Part shown: positions 1 through 6,238 of the stretch, piece after piece
How positions within the stretch are numbered: the first letter of the stretch is position 1
Layout of the letters: every line of letters starts with the position of its first letter
Source of the DNA: Candidatus Omnitrophota bacterium
GTDB taxonomy: Bacteria; Omnitrophota; Gorgyraeia; 2-02-FULL-51-18; JAGOUK01
DNA length: 6,559 nucleotides
Direction of reading: 5' to 3'
Assembly (NCBI GenBank): GCA_018061225.1
Contig: JAGOUK010000077.1
Coordinates: 1 to 6,559, forward strand
Translations under genes and position numbers: made by a program
Notes under the pieces: model-generated
What the model was told of the DNA's origin: nothing
Seen by the model: the letters and a program-made list of their open reading frames with translations, nothing else
The model's database searches: none

Positions 1-1091
1 TTCTTATACCCCGCACTCACTGCGCCTGTAACGGATTTGCCCAGCGCCAGCTCCTCTCGGATGCGCTCCATGATCAGCACGTTGGCATCCACCGCCATAC
101 CGATGGTTAGAATGATGCCCGCGATGCCGGGCAACGTCAGCGTACCTTTGAAGTATGCCAGCAACCCGCCAATGATGAGGATGTTAATTAAAAGGGCGGA
201 GTTGGCGATCATGCCGCCAAGCATGTAATAAACCGCCATAAACAGAACCACGAACATGGCAGCCCAATACATCGCGCGCATCCCCTGATCGATGGAATCT
301 TTTCCAAGCGACGGTCCGACGGTCCGCTCTTCCTGAATCTCGATGGGCGCAGGCAAAGCGCCCGCTTTCAGCGCGATCGCCAAATCTCTGGCGGTGTCCA
401 GCGTAAAGGAGCCGGAAATGACCGCATCCCCATTCAAAATAGGTTCACGAATAACAGGCGCAGACAGAACAACATCATCGAGAACGATCGCCATTCTCCG
501 GCCGACGCCTCGGGTGGTCACTTCTCCAAACTTCTTCGCGCCTTCGGAATTAAATTGAATCAGAACGGTGGGCTCCATGAAGTCGTGACTCAGGTCCTGC
601 CTTGCGTCCTTCAGCATTTTGCCTTCGACCGGCGCGGTTGGCTCGAGCCAAATATCCCCGCCTTCGCTCTGAGCAAACTTAACCCCGCCTGCCGACTCGC
701 CGCCCTCGGTAACCATGCGGAACTCCAAATGAGCGGTCTTTCCAATCAATGCCAAGGCTCGCTCGCGATCACTTACACCCGGCAGCTGAATCATAAGGCG
801 GTCCTCGCCTTGTTGCTGAATGACAGGCTCCGAGACGCCAAATTGATCGATGCGATTGCGGATCACGCCCACCGCGCGCTCGGCGGCGGTCTTGCGCTCG
901 GCCACCGGCAGCGTCTCGGTCTTCACCCGAAGCACCAAATGCATACCGCCGCGGAGATCGAGACCCAGCTTGAGTTTCCCCTCACGAGGACCGCTGCCAT
1001 CCGGATCAAAGGGGGGGTAAACAAAAAGGAGGCATGCCGCGACCACCAAGGCCACGACCGGGATACGCCAGCGCAATGAATGCGAGCTCAT
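1..1091 (-). CDS. secD: Protein translocase subunit SecD (3' part missing at the window edge)
   Basis: Inner-membrane subunit of the SecDF-YajC complex, which uses the proton gradient to help pull preproteins through SecYEG from the periplasmic side. 363 codons are visible and the frame is still open at the left edge. Seen: a first membrane helix at about residues 8-26; the conserved LGLDLRGGMHLVL motif at 42-54; the P1-type segment RNRIDQFGVSEPVIQQQG at 78-95; VLDDVVLSAPVI at 203-214; then helices from about 272. The TM4 motif GMAVDANVLIMERIREEL at 331-348 includes D335, the equivalent of the Asp required for proton flow in characterised SecDF. This motif lies far earlier than in E. coli SecD, so the periplasmic region is compact. 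The ATG shares one base with the yajC stop (TAATG), with an AGGT ribosome site 5 bases upstream. Whether it is fused to SecF, or secF follows, cannot be seen. A run of seven C in the coding strand (1011-1017) does not break the frame. Confidence 0.97.
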   Translation of the reverse strand, partial: MSSHSLRWRIPVVALVVAACLLFVYPPFDPDGSGPREGKLKLGLDLRGGMHLVLRVKTETLPVAERKTAAERAVGVIRNRIDQFGVSEPVIQQQGEDRLMIQLPGVSDRERALALIGKTAHLEFRMVTEGGESAGGVKFAQSEGGDIWLEPTAPVEGKMLKDARQDLSHDFMEPTVLIQFNSEGAKKFGEVTTRGVGRRMAIVLDDVVLSAPVIREPILNGDAVISGSFTLDTARDLAIALKAGALPAPIEIQEERTVGPSLGKDSIDQGMRAMYWAAMFVVLFMAVYYMLGGMIANSALLINILIIGGLLAYFKGTLTLPGIAGIILTIGMAVDANVLIMERIREELALGKSVTGAVSAGYK

Positions 1092-1390
1092 TATTTACCT
1101 GCCTTTGCGGCCCGCGCGACCGAGGACTTGTCCACTTCCACCCGGACATTCTCCGCGATCTTGACCGAAACGGTGTCCTCTTTCACCTGAGTGATAACAC
1201 CATGAATTCCGCCGGAGAGAACCACTTCTTGGTTCTTGTCGAGAGCCTTTAGGAACTCCCTGTGCTCCTTCTGCTGCTTTTGCTGAGGGCGGATGAGGAG
1301 AAAGTAAAAAATGACAAACATGAGCAAAACCGGCACCATGCTAACGAGCGGATTGGGCTCCCCTGCGACGGCCATAAAAACAAAGTTCAT
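1091..1390 (-). CDS. yajC: Sec translocon accessory subunit YajC
   Basis: Small single-pass inner-membrane protein that associates with SecDF and the SecYEG channel. The 99 residues are normal for the family. Seen: one hydrophobic helix at about residues 15-33, followed at once by the family signature LLIRPQQKQQKEH (31-43), then a small cytoplasmic domain with the typical VVLSGGIHGVITQVKED stretch (56-72), and a basic C-terminus. The ATG overlaps the tgt stop codon by four bases (ATGA), and an AAGGGA ribosome site lies 7 bases upstream inside tgt (1398-1403). It overlaps secD by one base at its other end. Tight coupling to secD fits their known joint role. The tgt-yajC-secD order is widespread in bacteria. 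Confidence 0.97.
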   Translation of the reverse strand: MNFVFMAVAGEPNPLVSMVPVLLMFVIFYFLLIRPQQKQQKEHREFLKALDKNQEVVLSGGIHGVITQVKEDTVSVKIAENVRVEVDKSSVARAAKAGK

Positions 1391-2514
1391 TGAGCTGTCC
1401 CTTCGCGATATTGGTTAAAAAACTGTTTCTTGAACTGCAAAAAAGTGCCCGCTTGTATAGAAAAGCGTGCACGTTCTAACAATTGTATAAAAAATGTAAT
1501 ATTGTGTAAAGAAGCGAGTCGCTGGGCGAGAATTTCTTTGGCCTGAAAAAGATGCCTGAGATATGCCCGGCTATGCTGACGACAGGTCGGGCAAACACAG
1601 TCTGGGTCCAGGGGCTTCTCATCCCTGGCAAACTCCGCATTCCGAATCAAGAGCTTACCCCGCGAAGTAAAAAGCGTCCCGTTCCTGCCGTTGCGCGTCG
1701 GAGCCACGCAATCAAACATATCAATTCCCCGCTCGACGGCCAATATCAAGTCATCCGGATACCCCACCCCCATCAGATACCGGGGTCGGTCCGCCGGCAT
1801 CTCCGGCACCGTCACGTCAAGCATTTCGCACATTTGCTCCTGCGGCTCCCCCACCGAAAGGCCTCCGATCGCGTTCCCGGGTAAATTCAGCTCACCCGCT
1901 CTCCGGGCGGCCTCCCGCCTCAAATGCGGATAGACACCGCCTTGAACGATCGAGAACAGATGAGCGCCCGGCTTCCCGCTCGACATCCACGCGGCCTTGG
2001 ACCGCTCAAGCCACAGCTGGGTGAGATCCAATGCCGCCCGCGCCCTTGCTTCTTCGGCGGGATACGGAATGCATTCGTCCAGCGGCATCAAAATATCCAC
2101 TCCAAGCCGCGTCTCGATCTCGACGACTTTTTCAGGTGATAAAAAGTGCTTGGATCCATCCAGGTGCGATTTGAACTCCAAGCCTTCCACCGTCAGCTTT
2201 TTCTTTTCTTTGAGGGAAAATATCTGAAACCCTCCCGAATCCGTCAAAATGGGTCCATTCCATCCCATAAATTTATGAAGTCCGCCCATCGCCTCTATGC
2301 AGTCCACCCCCGGGCGAAGGTATAGGTGATAGGCGTTAGAAAGAACGATTTGAGCGCCGCACTGCTTAACATCTTCGGAACTGAGCGTCTTGACGGTCGC
2401 TTGTGTTCCGACCGGCATAAAAACGGGTGTGTTGATGCGGCCGTGTAAAGTATCCAACGTCGCCGACCGCGCGCGGCTCAAAGGATCTTGATGGGTGACG
2501 TTAAAGTGGGGCAA
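1387..2514 (-). CDS. tgt: tRNA-guanine transglycosylase (queuine/preQ1 type)
   Basis: Exchanges guanine-34 in the anticodon of tRNAs with GUN anticodons (Asp, Asn, His, Tyr) for preQ1, the step before QueA in queuosine synthesis. The 375 residues are full length. Seen: TPVFMPVGTQATVK (29-42); SNAYHLYLRPG (59-69); the TDSGGFQIFSL loop with general-base D92; the pocket segment MPLDECIPYPA (143-153); SIVQGG (188-193); GGLSVGE (217-223); MGVGYPDD (248-255); and DMFDCVAPTRNGRNG (265-279) with D268 as the expected nucleophile. A zinc site follows the CxCx2Cx25H pattern (C306, C308, C311, H337). The start is TTG at 2514. An in-frame TGA lies two codons upstream (2518-2520), the next in-frame ATG is residue 33, and the N-terminus matches the family length. 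No good Shine-Dalgarno sequence precedes it. It lies 17 bases after the membrane-protein gene, so translation may depend on coupling. Confidence 0.97.
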   Translation of the reverse strand: MPHFNVTHQDPLSRARSATLDTLHGRINTPVFMPVGTQATVKTLSSEDVKQCGAQIVLSNAYHLYLRPGVDCIEAMGGLHKFMGWNGPILTDSGGFQIFSLKEKKKLTVEGLEFKSHLDGSKHFLSPEKVVEIETRLGVDILMPLDECIPYPAEEARARAALDLTQLWLERSKAAWMSSGKPGAHLFSIVQGGVYPHLRREAARRAGELNLPGNAIGGLSVGEPQEQMCEMLDVTVPEMPADRPRYLMGVGYPDDLILAVERGIDMFDCVAPTRNGRNGTLFTSRGKLLIRNAEFARDEKPLDPDCVCPTCRQHSRAYLRHLFQAKEILAQRLASLHNITFFIQLLERARFSIQAGTFLQFKKQFFNQYREGTAQ

Positions 2515-2531
2515 GGGTCACGTGCCGGGGA

Positions 2532-2963
2532 TCAGTCGTCTGCGCGATCGGAAGCCGCGTGCGAGAAGTGGTAGCGGACGGACCTGCGCAGGAGATAGAG
2601 TGAAAAGTAAATTTCAAACACTACGATACTAAAATTGCAGACCCGCTGCAGAACTCCGTGCGGCCAATGACGCGAGTATGCCCATTCCTCGCGGCTGAAG
2701 ATCAGCATTGGATAAAAAAACAAAGCAAAAATCACCAGACGAACCAAGTAAGCCTTCCGGGCCCAGTTGTGAAAAGTCCGGATCTTGACCAACAGCGTGA
2801 TATTGATCGAGAGTAGAAATAGAATGAACGCAAAATCCACCAACACCCTGCCCTTGAGCTGATACAAATGGATCACGCTCAACACAGCCGCCGTGATGTA
2901 AAGGATCATGCCGGTCCAGTAGTAAAAAAGGATGTCTTGCTTAATCTTGGGCTGATTCGTCAT
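2532..2963 (-). CDS. Four-helix integral membrane protein of unknown function
   Basis: I do not recognise this family. From the ATG at 2963 it has 143 residues and four likely membrane helices at about 11-33, 39-60, 71-90 and 110-126, with short loops. The loops are rich in Arg, Lys and aromatic residues (for example RTFHNWARKAY at 62-72 and REEWAYSRHWPHG at 91-103). The tail ends in acidic residues (SDRADD). No catalytic motif or signal peptide is evident. It lies between queA (34-base gap) and tgt (17-base gap) on the same strand, so it is probably co-transcribed with queuosine genes. A transporter role for a queuosine precursor is possible from position only, but four helices and no YhhQ- or QueT-like motif that I can recognise make this speculative. 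An ATG at 2972 would add MTT, but its first two bases lie inside a perfect TATAAT box, so 2963 is preferred. Confidence 0.8.
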   Translation of the reverse strand: MTNQPKIKQDILFYYWTGMILYITAAVLSVIHLYQLKGRVLVDFAFILFLLSINITLLVKIRTFHNWARKAYLVRLVIFALFFYPMLIFSREEWAYSRHWPHGVLQRVCNFSIVVFEIYFSLYLLRRSVRYHFSHAASDRADD

Positions 2964-2970
2964 CGTGGTC

Positions 2971-2976
2971 ATTATA
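2971..2976 (-). promoter_or_regulatory. Candidate -10 box for a leaderless transcript of the membrane-protein gene
   Basis: On the minus strand a perfect TATAAT is followed by seven bases (GACCACG) and then the ATG at 2963, so transcription would begin at or beside the start codon. No convincing -35 (AAGAAT at 17-base spacing) and no extended TG are seen. The box lies in the 34-base gap after queA and could give tgt-yajC-secD an internal promoter. It could also be chance in an AT-richer gap. Confidence 0.45.
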
Positions 2977-2997
2977 CCCGAAGGGTGTGGCGCATTC

Positions 2998-4056
2998 TTA
3001 ATGAATGATCATCGCATCGCCATAGGAATAAAAGCGGTAGCTTTTTTCGACGGCGTGACGATAGGCCTTCATCATCCGGTCCCGGCCCACAAAAGCAGCC
3101 ACCAACATGAGAAGCGTCGATTTGGGGAGGTGAAAATTGGTGATCAGCCCTCCGACAACCTCAAACTCAAAGGGCGGGACGATAAAAAGATTGGTCTCCC
3201 CAGTCCCGGCAATGACAGACCCGCTCTGCACGCAGGTTTCCAGAACTCTTGCCGATGTGGTTCCAACCGCCCAAACTCTCTTTTTTTCCTGAAGCGCCCG
3301 GTTGATCGACTTGGCCGCAGCCTCGGTCATCTCGAAACGCTCCGAATGCATTTCATGCTGCTCAATATCCCGGACCATCTGAAACGTCCCGTAGCCCACA
3401 TGCAGCGTCACATTCACGCACTCCACCCCCTTGCGAGTCAGAGCGCCCAAAAGCTCTTTAGTGAAGTGGAGTCCGGCGGTCGGAGCCGCAATAGAGCCCT
3501 CGGCCGCCGCGTAAACAGTCTGGTAGCGATCGCGGTCCGACTCAGCGGGCTTGCGCTTGATGTACGGCGGCAGCGGCATCTCTCCATACTTCTCCGCGGT
3601 CTGACGCCCGTTCAGACCCTCAAACTCAACTTCAAAATAGCCGGTAGAATTACGCCCAAGACAGCGCGCGGACACCGGTCCAATCTGTATGGTCTGCCCC
3701 TCCTTGAGCTGGGGTCGGCACAGCACCTTCCATTTCATTTCCGATGGGTCTGAAGGTCCTACCAGCAGCAGTTCCACCTTCCCCCCGGTTGATTTCGCCC
3801 CTTCAAGCCGGGCCGGAAACACCCGCGAGTCATTCATCACGATGACGTCTCCCGGTTGAATGAACTCGGCGATATCGCTAAAGTGCCGATCGGCCATGAC
3901 GCCAGAGCTTCGGTTCACGGTGAGCAGCCTCGAAGAGCTGCGGTTCTCCAAAGGCGTCTGAGCAATCAATTCTGGCGGCAGAACATAATCAAAGTCCTCT
4001 AAGCGATGCTCCGAATGTTGCCTGATATTTTCTGATTCGTCACTTACTGCAGTCAT
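2998..4056 (-). CDS. queA: S-adenosylmethionine:tRNA ribosyltransferase-isomerase QueA
   Basis: Transfers and isomerises the ribosyl part of SAM onto preQ1-34 in tRNA to make epoxyqueuosine, the step after Tgt. The 352 residues are normal for the family. Seen: DFDYVLPPELIAQTP (21-35) and RSSSRLL (39-45); VMNDSRVFPARL (73-84); GEMPLPPYIKR (158-168); RDRYQTVYA (175-183); GSIAAPTAGLHFT (187-199); LHVGYGTFQ (218-226); HSERFE (237-242); VGTTSARVLE (264-273); TNLFIVPPFEF (288-298); ITNFHLPKSTLLMLV (305-319); and a C-terminal YRFYSYGDAMII. The ATG overlaps the upstream HD gene stop by four bases (ATGA), with a GGGGAA ribosome site 5 bases upstream (4062-4067). This start gives about 18 residues ahead of the conserved N-terminus, a slightly long but unremarkable leader. 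No other in-frame ATG occurs before residue 54. tgt, the partner enzyme, lies one gene downstream. Confidence 0.97.
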   Translation of the reverse strand: MTAVSDESENIRQHSEHRLEDFDYVLPPELIAQTPLENRSSSRLLTVNRSSGVMADRHFSDIAEFIQPGDVIVMNDSRVFPARLEGAKSTGGKVELLLVGPSDPSEMKWKVLCRPQLKEGQTIQIGPVSARCLGRNSTGYFEVEFEGLNGRQTAEKYGEMPLPPYIKRKPAESDRDRYQTVYAAAEGSIAAPTAGLHFTKELLGALTRKGVECVNVTLHVGYGTFQMVRDIEQHEMHSERFEMTEAAAKSINRALQEKKRVWAVGTTSARVLETCVQSGSVIAGTGETNLFIVPPFEFEVVGGLITNFHLPKSTLLMLVAAFVGRDRMMKAYRHAVEKSYRFYSYGDAMIIH

Positions 4057-4766
4057 GTGAGTTCCCCAATGTTAAAGTCTGCGGTCCCGAGCGCTCCCAA
4101 AAGCTCGCGGATCCGTGACGAAAAAACCAAAATTCCGCGCTGCTCATCAAAGCGAATCTCCCCATCGGAGTCCCAGTCAAACAGACCATCCAGGGCGCCC
4201 ATGAGCTTGGCACGCCGTGTGTATGCCGAAACATCACACTGGTAGTAGATCATCAGCCTACGGCAAAAATCCGAGAATTCAAGCGAGGACTGCGCCGCCA
4301 TGGCGCGAATCAACTCTCCCGCCTCATCGGCCGACCTCAATCCTTTGAGGTAAGCGCCAAGCGGATCGCCGTTCACAAGAGCGATCCAATCATTAAATTC
4401 GATATTGCTTACCGGATAAAAGCTCCGGGTGCGCCTGAGAATCTCCACAGTGAACCGGTGCTGCCAATCTTTGTCCCCCGCCTCGATCGCCAGCGGCTTT
4501 CCGATATCGTGAAGAGCCAAAAATAACCTGAACCATGCCCGCTCCTGAGCAACAACTTTTGGGCGGCGCGCAAAATGCTTTTCATAACATTCCATCACGC
4601 GGAGGGTGTGAACGCGTAAGGTGAACGGAACAACCACCCCCACGTTTTGATTTAAGTGGCCTTCAAATTCAAGATCCAGCGACAACTCATTTAAGAGATC
4701 ATCTGGAAAATAAGGACTGGAATGAAGCAAAACCGCAAGGCGGTCGGCGGAGAGGTGGCGAGTCAT
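4053..4766 (-). CDS. HD-domain protein, predicted metal-dependent phosphohydrolase
   Basis: 237 residues, no signal peptide or membrane helix, so probably cytoplasmic. The likely HD metal-site residues are H53 (in RVHTLRVME), the H86-D87 pair in ALHDIGKP (84-91), a further His at 103 (DWQHRFTVEILRR) and a candidate closing Asp at 178 (YYQCDVSAYT). The spacing fits an HD phosphohydrolase fold, whose members cleave phosphate esters of nucleotides or related substrates. The substrate here cannot be read from the sequence, and I recognise no GYP motif or regulatory domain. About 50 N-terminal and 55 C-terminal residues flank the core; the C-terminus (GLFDWDSDGEIRFDEQRG, 194-211) is acidic. Its stop overlaps the queA start, so it is translated with a queuosine gene, though a role in that pathway is only inferred. 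The ATG at 4766 lacks a Shine-Dalgarno sequence but has an extended -10 seven bases upstream. Confidence 0.8.
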   Translation of the reverse strand: MTRHLSADRLAVLLHSSPYFPDDLLNELSLDLEFEGHLNQNVGVVVPFTLRVHTLRVMECYEKHFARRPKVVAQERAWFRLFLALHDIGKPLAIEAGDKDWQHRFTVEILRRTRSFYPVSNIEFNDWIALVNGDPLGAYLKGLRSADEAGELIRAMAAQSSLEFSDFCRRLMIYYQCDVSAYTRRAKLMGALDGLFDWDSDGEIRFDEQRGILVFSSRIRELLGALGTADFNIGELT

Positions 4767-4773
4767 CCGGCAA

Positions 4774-4782
4774 ATTGTAACA
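4774..4782 (-). promoter_or_regulatory. Candidate extended -10 promoter at the HD-queA-tgt-yajC-secD operon
   Basis: The minus strand reads TGTTACAAT, a full extended -10 (TGn plus TACAAT, five of six matches to TATAAT). Seven bases (TTGCCGG) separate it from the ATG at 4766, so the start point would fall on or next to the start codon. The -35 position is poor (GCAACG at 17-base spacing), as is usual for extended -10 promoters. It lies in the 42-base gap after the FecR gene and would drive the whole downstream operon. Confidence 0.5.
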
Positions 4783-4808
4783 CAGAGGCGGCGGCGCGTT
4801 GCCGAAGA

Positions 4809-5594
4809 TCAAAACACGATTGTCTGCCCCCCGCCCTCGAGAGAGAGCTTTTTGGCATCGTCATTCGAAACGAAGCGTGAACGGCTTGGTTTTTGAGAGT
4901 CCTCGAACCAACGCTTCCCTTCAAGTCTCATGACGGCTCGTGTTTTCTTGATCGCCCCAAAAGACTCCCGAAACAGCTTCCAGTCGGCCGCCGTCAAATC
5001 GCCGGACCTGGAGCCAGAACTAGCGTCCGCCTCACTCAAGAGCACCTTACTCCCCTTTGGCAGCGGGATGGAGTTAGTGGCTCGCCTCTTCTGTGAAGCA
5101 AATCCGCGAACGGCAACCTCCCCCAAAAAAGTCTGTACCTCCATTCCCTTGATCGGATCGGTCACCACAAGAAACCGCGTCCCCCGAACCACCGCCACTC
5201 CTGTTGGGGTCGTGATACTAAAGTCGCCCTGCCCTTTGAGTCCATCCAAAACGGCAAGCGCCTGACCACGATCCAAACGAACGCGAGTCACCCCGGGGGA
5301 TTGCTGGATATGAAAGTCTCCCTGAACGGCCACAAGATTTTTGCCTGCCGGGTCCTGAGCCAAGGTGACTCGGTTCCGCTGAAATGTTTCAACACGGTCA
5401 TGTGCCCCGACAACTTCCCCTGCATGCAGAGCTGTCCTGACCGAGGGGTCCCGGTCGGAACTTTTCCAGGCCCCGCCTTCTACGGCAACTACAACCCAAC
5501 CACTTTCTTCTGCGGCATAAATCGCGGAAATGTCTCCAAGACCAAGCATTGCCGCCGCGAGGATTAATATGAGTTTATATTTACTTATAATCAT
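4809..5594 (-). CDS. Exported FecR-domain protein
   Basis: 261 residues from the ATG at 5594. A signal peptide is clear: positive start (ISKYK), hydrophobic core at about 8-20, and a likely cut after AIYA (residue 27), so the protein acts outside the cytoplasm. The middle, about 57-165, is a FecR-type beta domain, recognised by FSITTPTGVAVVRGTRFLV (125-143) followed by MEVQTFLGEVAV (151-162). In other proteins this domain occurs in anti-sigma regulators and in many exported envelope proteins. There is no N-terminal cytoplasmic anti-sigma segment here, so classic FecR signalling is unlikely. The C-terminal 80 residues are basic and Ser-rich with no recognised domain. A TTG at 5597 directly before the ATG would add one residue; ATG is preferred. 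A -35/-10 pair lies just upstream. The gene follows the TPR gene after a 54-base gap. Binding of peptidoglycan or polysaccharide is possible but unproved. Confidence 0.88.
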   Translation of the reverse strand: MIISKYKLILILAAAMLGLGDISAIYAAEESGWVVVAVEGGAWKSSDRDPSVRTALHAGEVVGAHDRVETFQRNRVTLAQDPAGKNLVAVQGDFHIQQSPGVTRVRLDRGQALAVLDGLKGQGDFSITTPTGVAVVRGTRFLVVTDPIKGMEVQTFLGEVAVRGFASQKRRATNSIPLPKGSKVLLSEADASSGSRSGDLTAADWKLFRESFGAIKKTRAVMRLEGKRWFEDSQKPSRSRFVSNDDAKKLSLEGGGQTIVF

Positions 5595-5602
5595 CAATCA
5601 CC

Positions 5603-5631
5603 AATATACATTGATGACTATTAATATTCAA
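5603..5631 (-). promoter_or_regulatory. Candidate sigma70-type promoter of the FecR-domain gene
   Basis: On the minus strand TTGAAT (5631-5626) and TATATT (5608-5603) are separated by exactly 17 bases. These match the -35 consensus at four of six and the -10 at five of six. The -10 ends eight bases before the ATG at 5594, so the start point falls at or within a base or two of the codon. GGTGA lies between -10 and ATG but is too close (3 bases) to act as a normal ribosome site. Confidence 0.5.
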
Positions 5632-5648
5632 GATTAGACAGAGTCAAA

Positions 5649-6155
5649 TTAACGATTTATTTTAGACTTGATGTCCGCCGACCCCGGGTTCATTTCCAAA
5701 GCTTTGCGATAATACCCTTGGGCGGTGCCCTCATTGCGGTAAACATGTCTATAAATATCGCCCACCTGGACCAGGGCATACGCGGCATTGGACAGTGACC
5801 CGGAATCCTTTAGGAGCTTGGCAGCTGACAACAACTCTTCCTCGACACTTTTAAAAACAGCGATGGCTTCACGTCGATTCCCATCCTTCAGGCTTTGCTC
5901 ACCTTTTTTGCTCATAAATCGGACATAATCCATCCTCAAGGCCGCGTCGACAGGATTAGTCTTAATTGCCAACCGCATCATTTTGACGCCGTCGGTGACT
6001 CGGCCAGCGGCGATCATCTCCTTGGCTGTTCGGCTGTAACGGGCCGCTTGCTCACGAACCTGCTGCGGGACCTGATAGCCTTGCACTGGCATGGCGGCCC
6101 AGAGACTGATGGCGGTGAAAAAGGACACGAATAATACGATTAAATTCTTTTTCAT
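5649..6155 (-). CDS. Exported tetratricopeptide-repeat protein
   Basis: 168 residues from the ATG at 6155, chosen because a GGAGAA ribosome site (6162-6167) sits six bases upstream and the protein then begins MKKN, typical of a signal peptide. A TTG two codons earlier (6161) overlaps the ribosome-site spacing and is less likely. Seen: signal peptide with hydrophobic core 5-21 and likely cleavage near MPVQG (22-26). A TPR-like pair of helices follows at about 40-68 (AGRVTDGVKMMRLAIKTNP), then a helical stretch at 88-116, and a clear TPR at about 124-160 ending YYRKALEMNPGSADI. TPRs bind other proteins, so this is likely a periplasmic scaffold or assembly factor. The partner is not shown; the FecR-domain gene just downstream on the same strand and the divergent TIGR04073-like gene are natural candidates. 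Confidence 0.88.
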   Translation of the reverse strand: MKKNLIVLFVSFFTAISLWAAMPVQGYQVPQQVREQAARYSRTAKEMIAAGRVTDGVKMMRLAIKTNPVDAALRMDYVRFMSKKGEQSLKDGNRREAIAVFKSVEEELLSAAKLLKDSGSLSNAAYALVQVGDIYRHVYRNEGTAQGYYRKALEMNPGSADIKSKINR

Positions 6156-6161
6156 GGGCAA

Positions 6162-6167
6162 TTCTCC
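6162..6167 (-). promoter_or_regulatory. Shine-Dalgarno site of the TPR gene
   Basis: GGAGAA on the minus strand, six bases before the ATG at 6155. It fixes the start at 6155 and not at the in-frame TTG at 6161. It is the clearest ribosome site in the window and contrasts with the genes here that lack one. Confidence 0.7.
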
Positions 6168-6202
6168 AAAGTTATCGATGCGGCCCCTTCGCGTCTGCGC
6201 TC

Positions 6203-6232
6203 TTGACGCTGCGTTGGCCAGGGGTGTATCCT
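6203..6232 (+). promoter_or_regulatory. Candidate promoter of the TIGR04073-like gene
   Basis: TTGACG (6203-6208, five of six matches) and TATCCT (6227-6232, four of six) are 18 bases apart. The -10 ends six bases before the ATG at 6239, which places the start point on the start codon. No usable ribosome site is seen: AGGGG at 6220-6224 is 14 bases away and would lie upstream of the start point. The site lies in the 83-base divergent region shared with the TPR gene. Confidence 0.45.
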
Positions 6233-6238
6233 CGTTGT

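Noticed and set aside
1011..1017. Run of seven G (C on the coding strand) in secD as a frameshift or slippage site
   Set aside because: The frame is intact on both sides and encodes a plausible loop just after the first helix; no alternative product is evident.
555..1079. A 174-codon open frame on the plus strand opposite secD
   Set aside because: The minus strand gives an unbroken SecD with conserved motifs through the same bases; the plus-strand product shows no domain or ribosome site.
2973..2990. Short inverted repeat ACCC-TTC-GGGT after queA as a terminator
   Set aside because: The stem is only four pairs and no T run follows; the next bases form the TATAAT box.
2965..3753. A 262-codon open frame on the plus strand opposite queA
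   Set aside because: It lies entirely across a queA frame with all family motifs intact. Its own product has no recognisable domain and is rich in Arg, His and Leu, as expected of antisense reading of a coding strand.
4792..4804. Inverted repeat CGGC-AACGC-GCCG after the FecR gene as a terminator
   Set aside because: Four pairs only and no T run. Read-through into the HD gene cannot be ruled out, but no terminator is supported.
4809..4830. C-terminal phenylalanine of the FecR protein as an outer-membrane barrel signal
   Set aside because: A barrel signal needs preceding amphipathic beta strands; the tail is short, basic and Gly-rich, so a lone terminal Phe is not enough.
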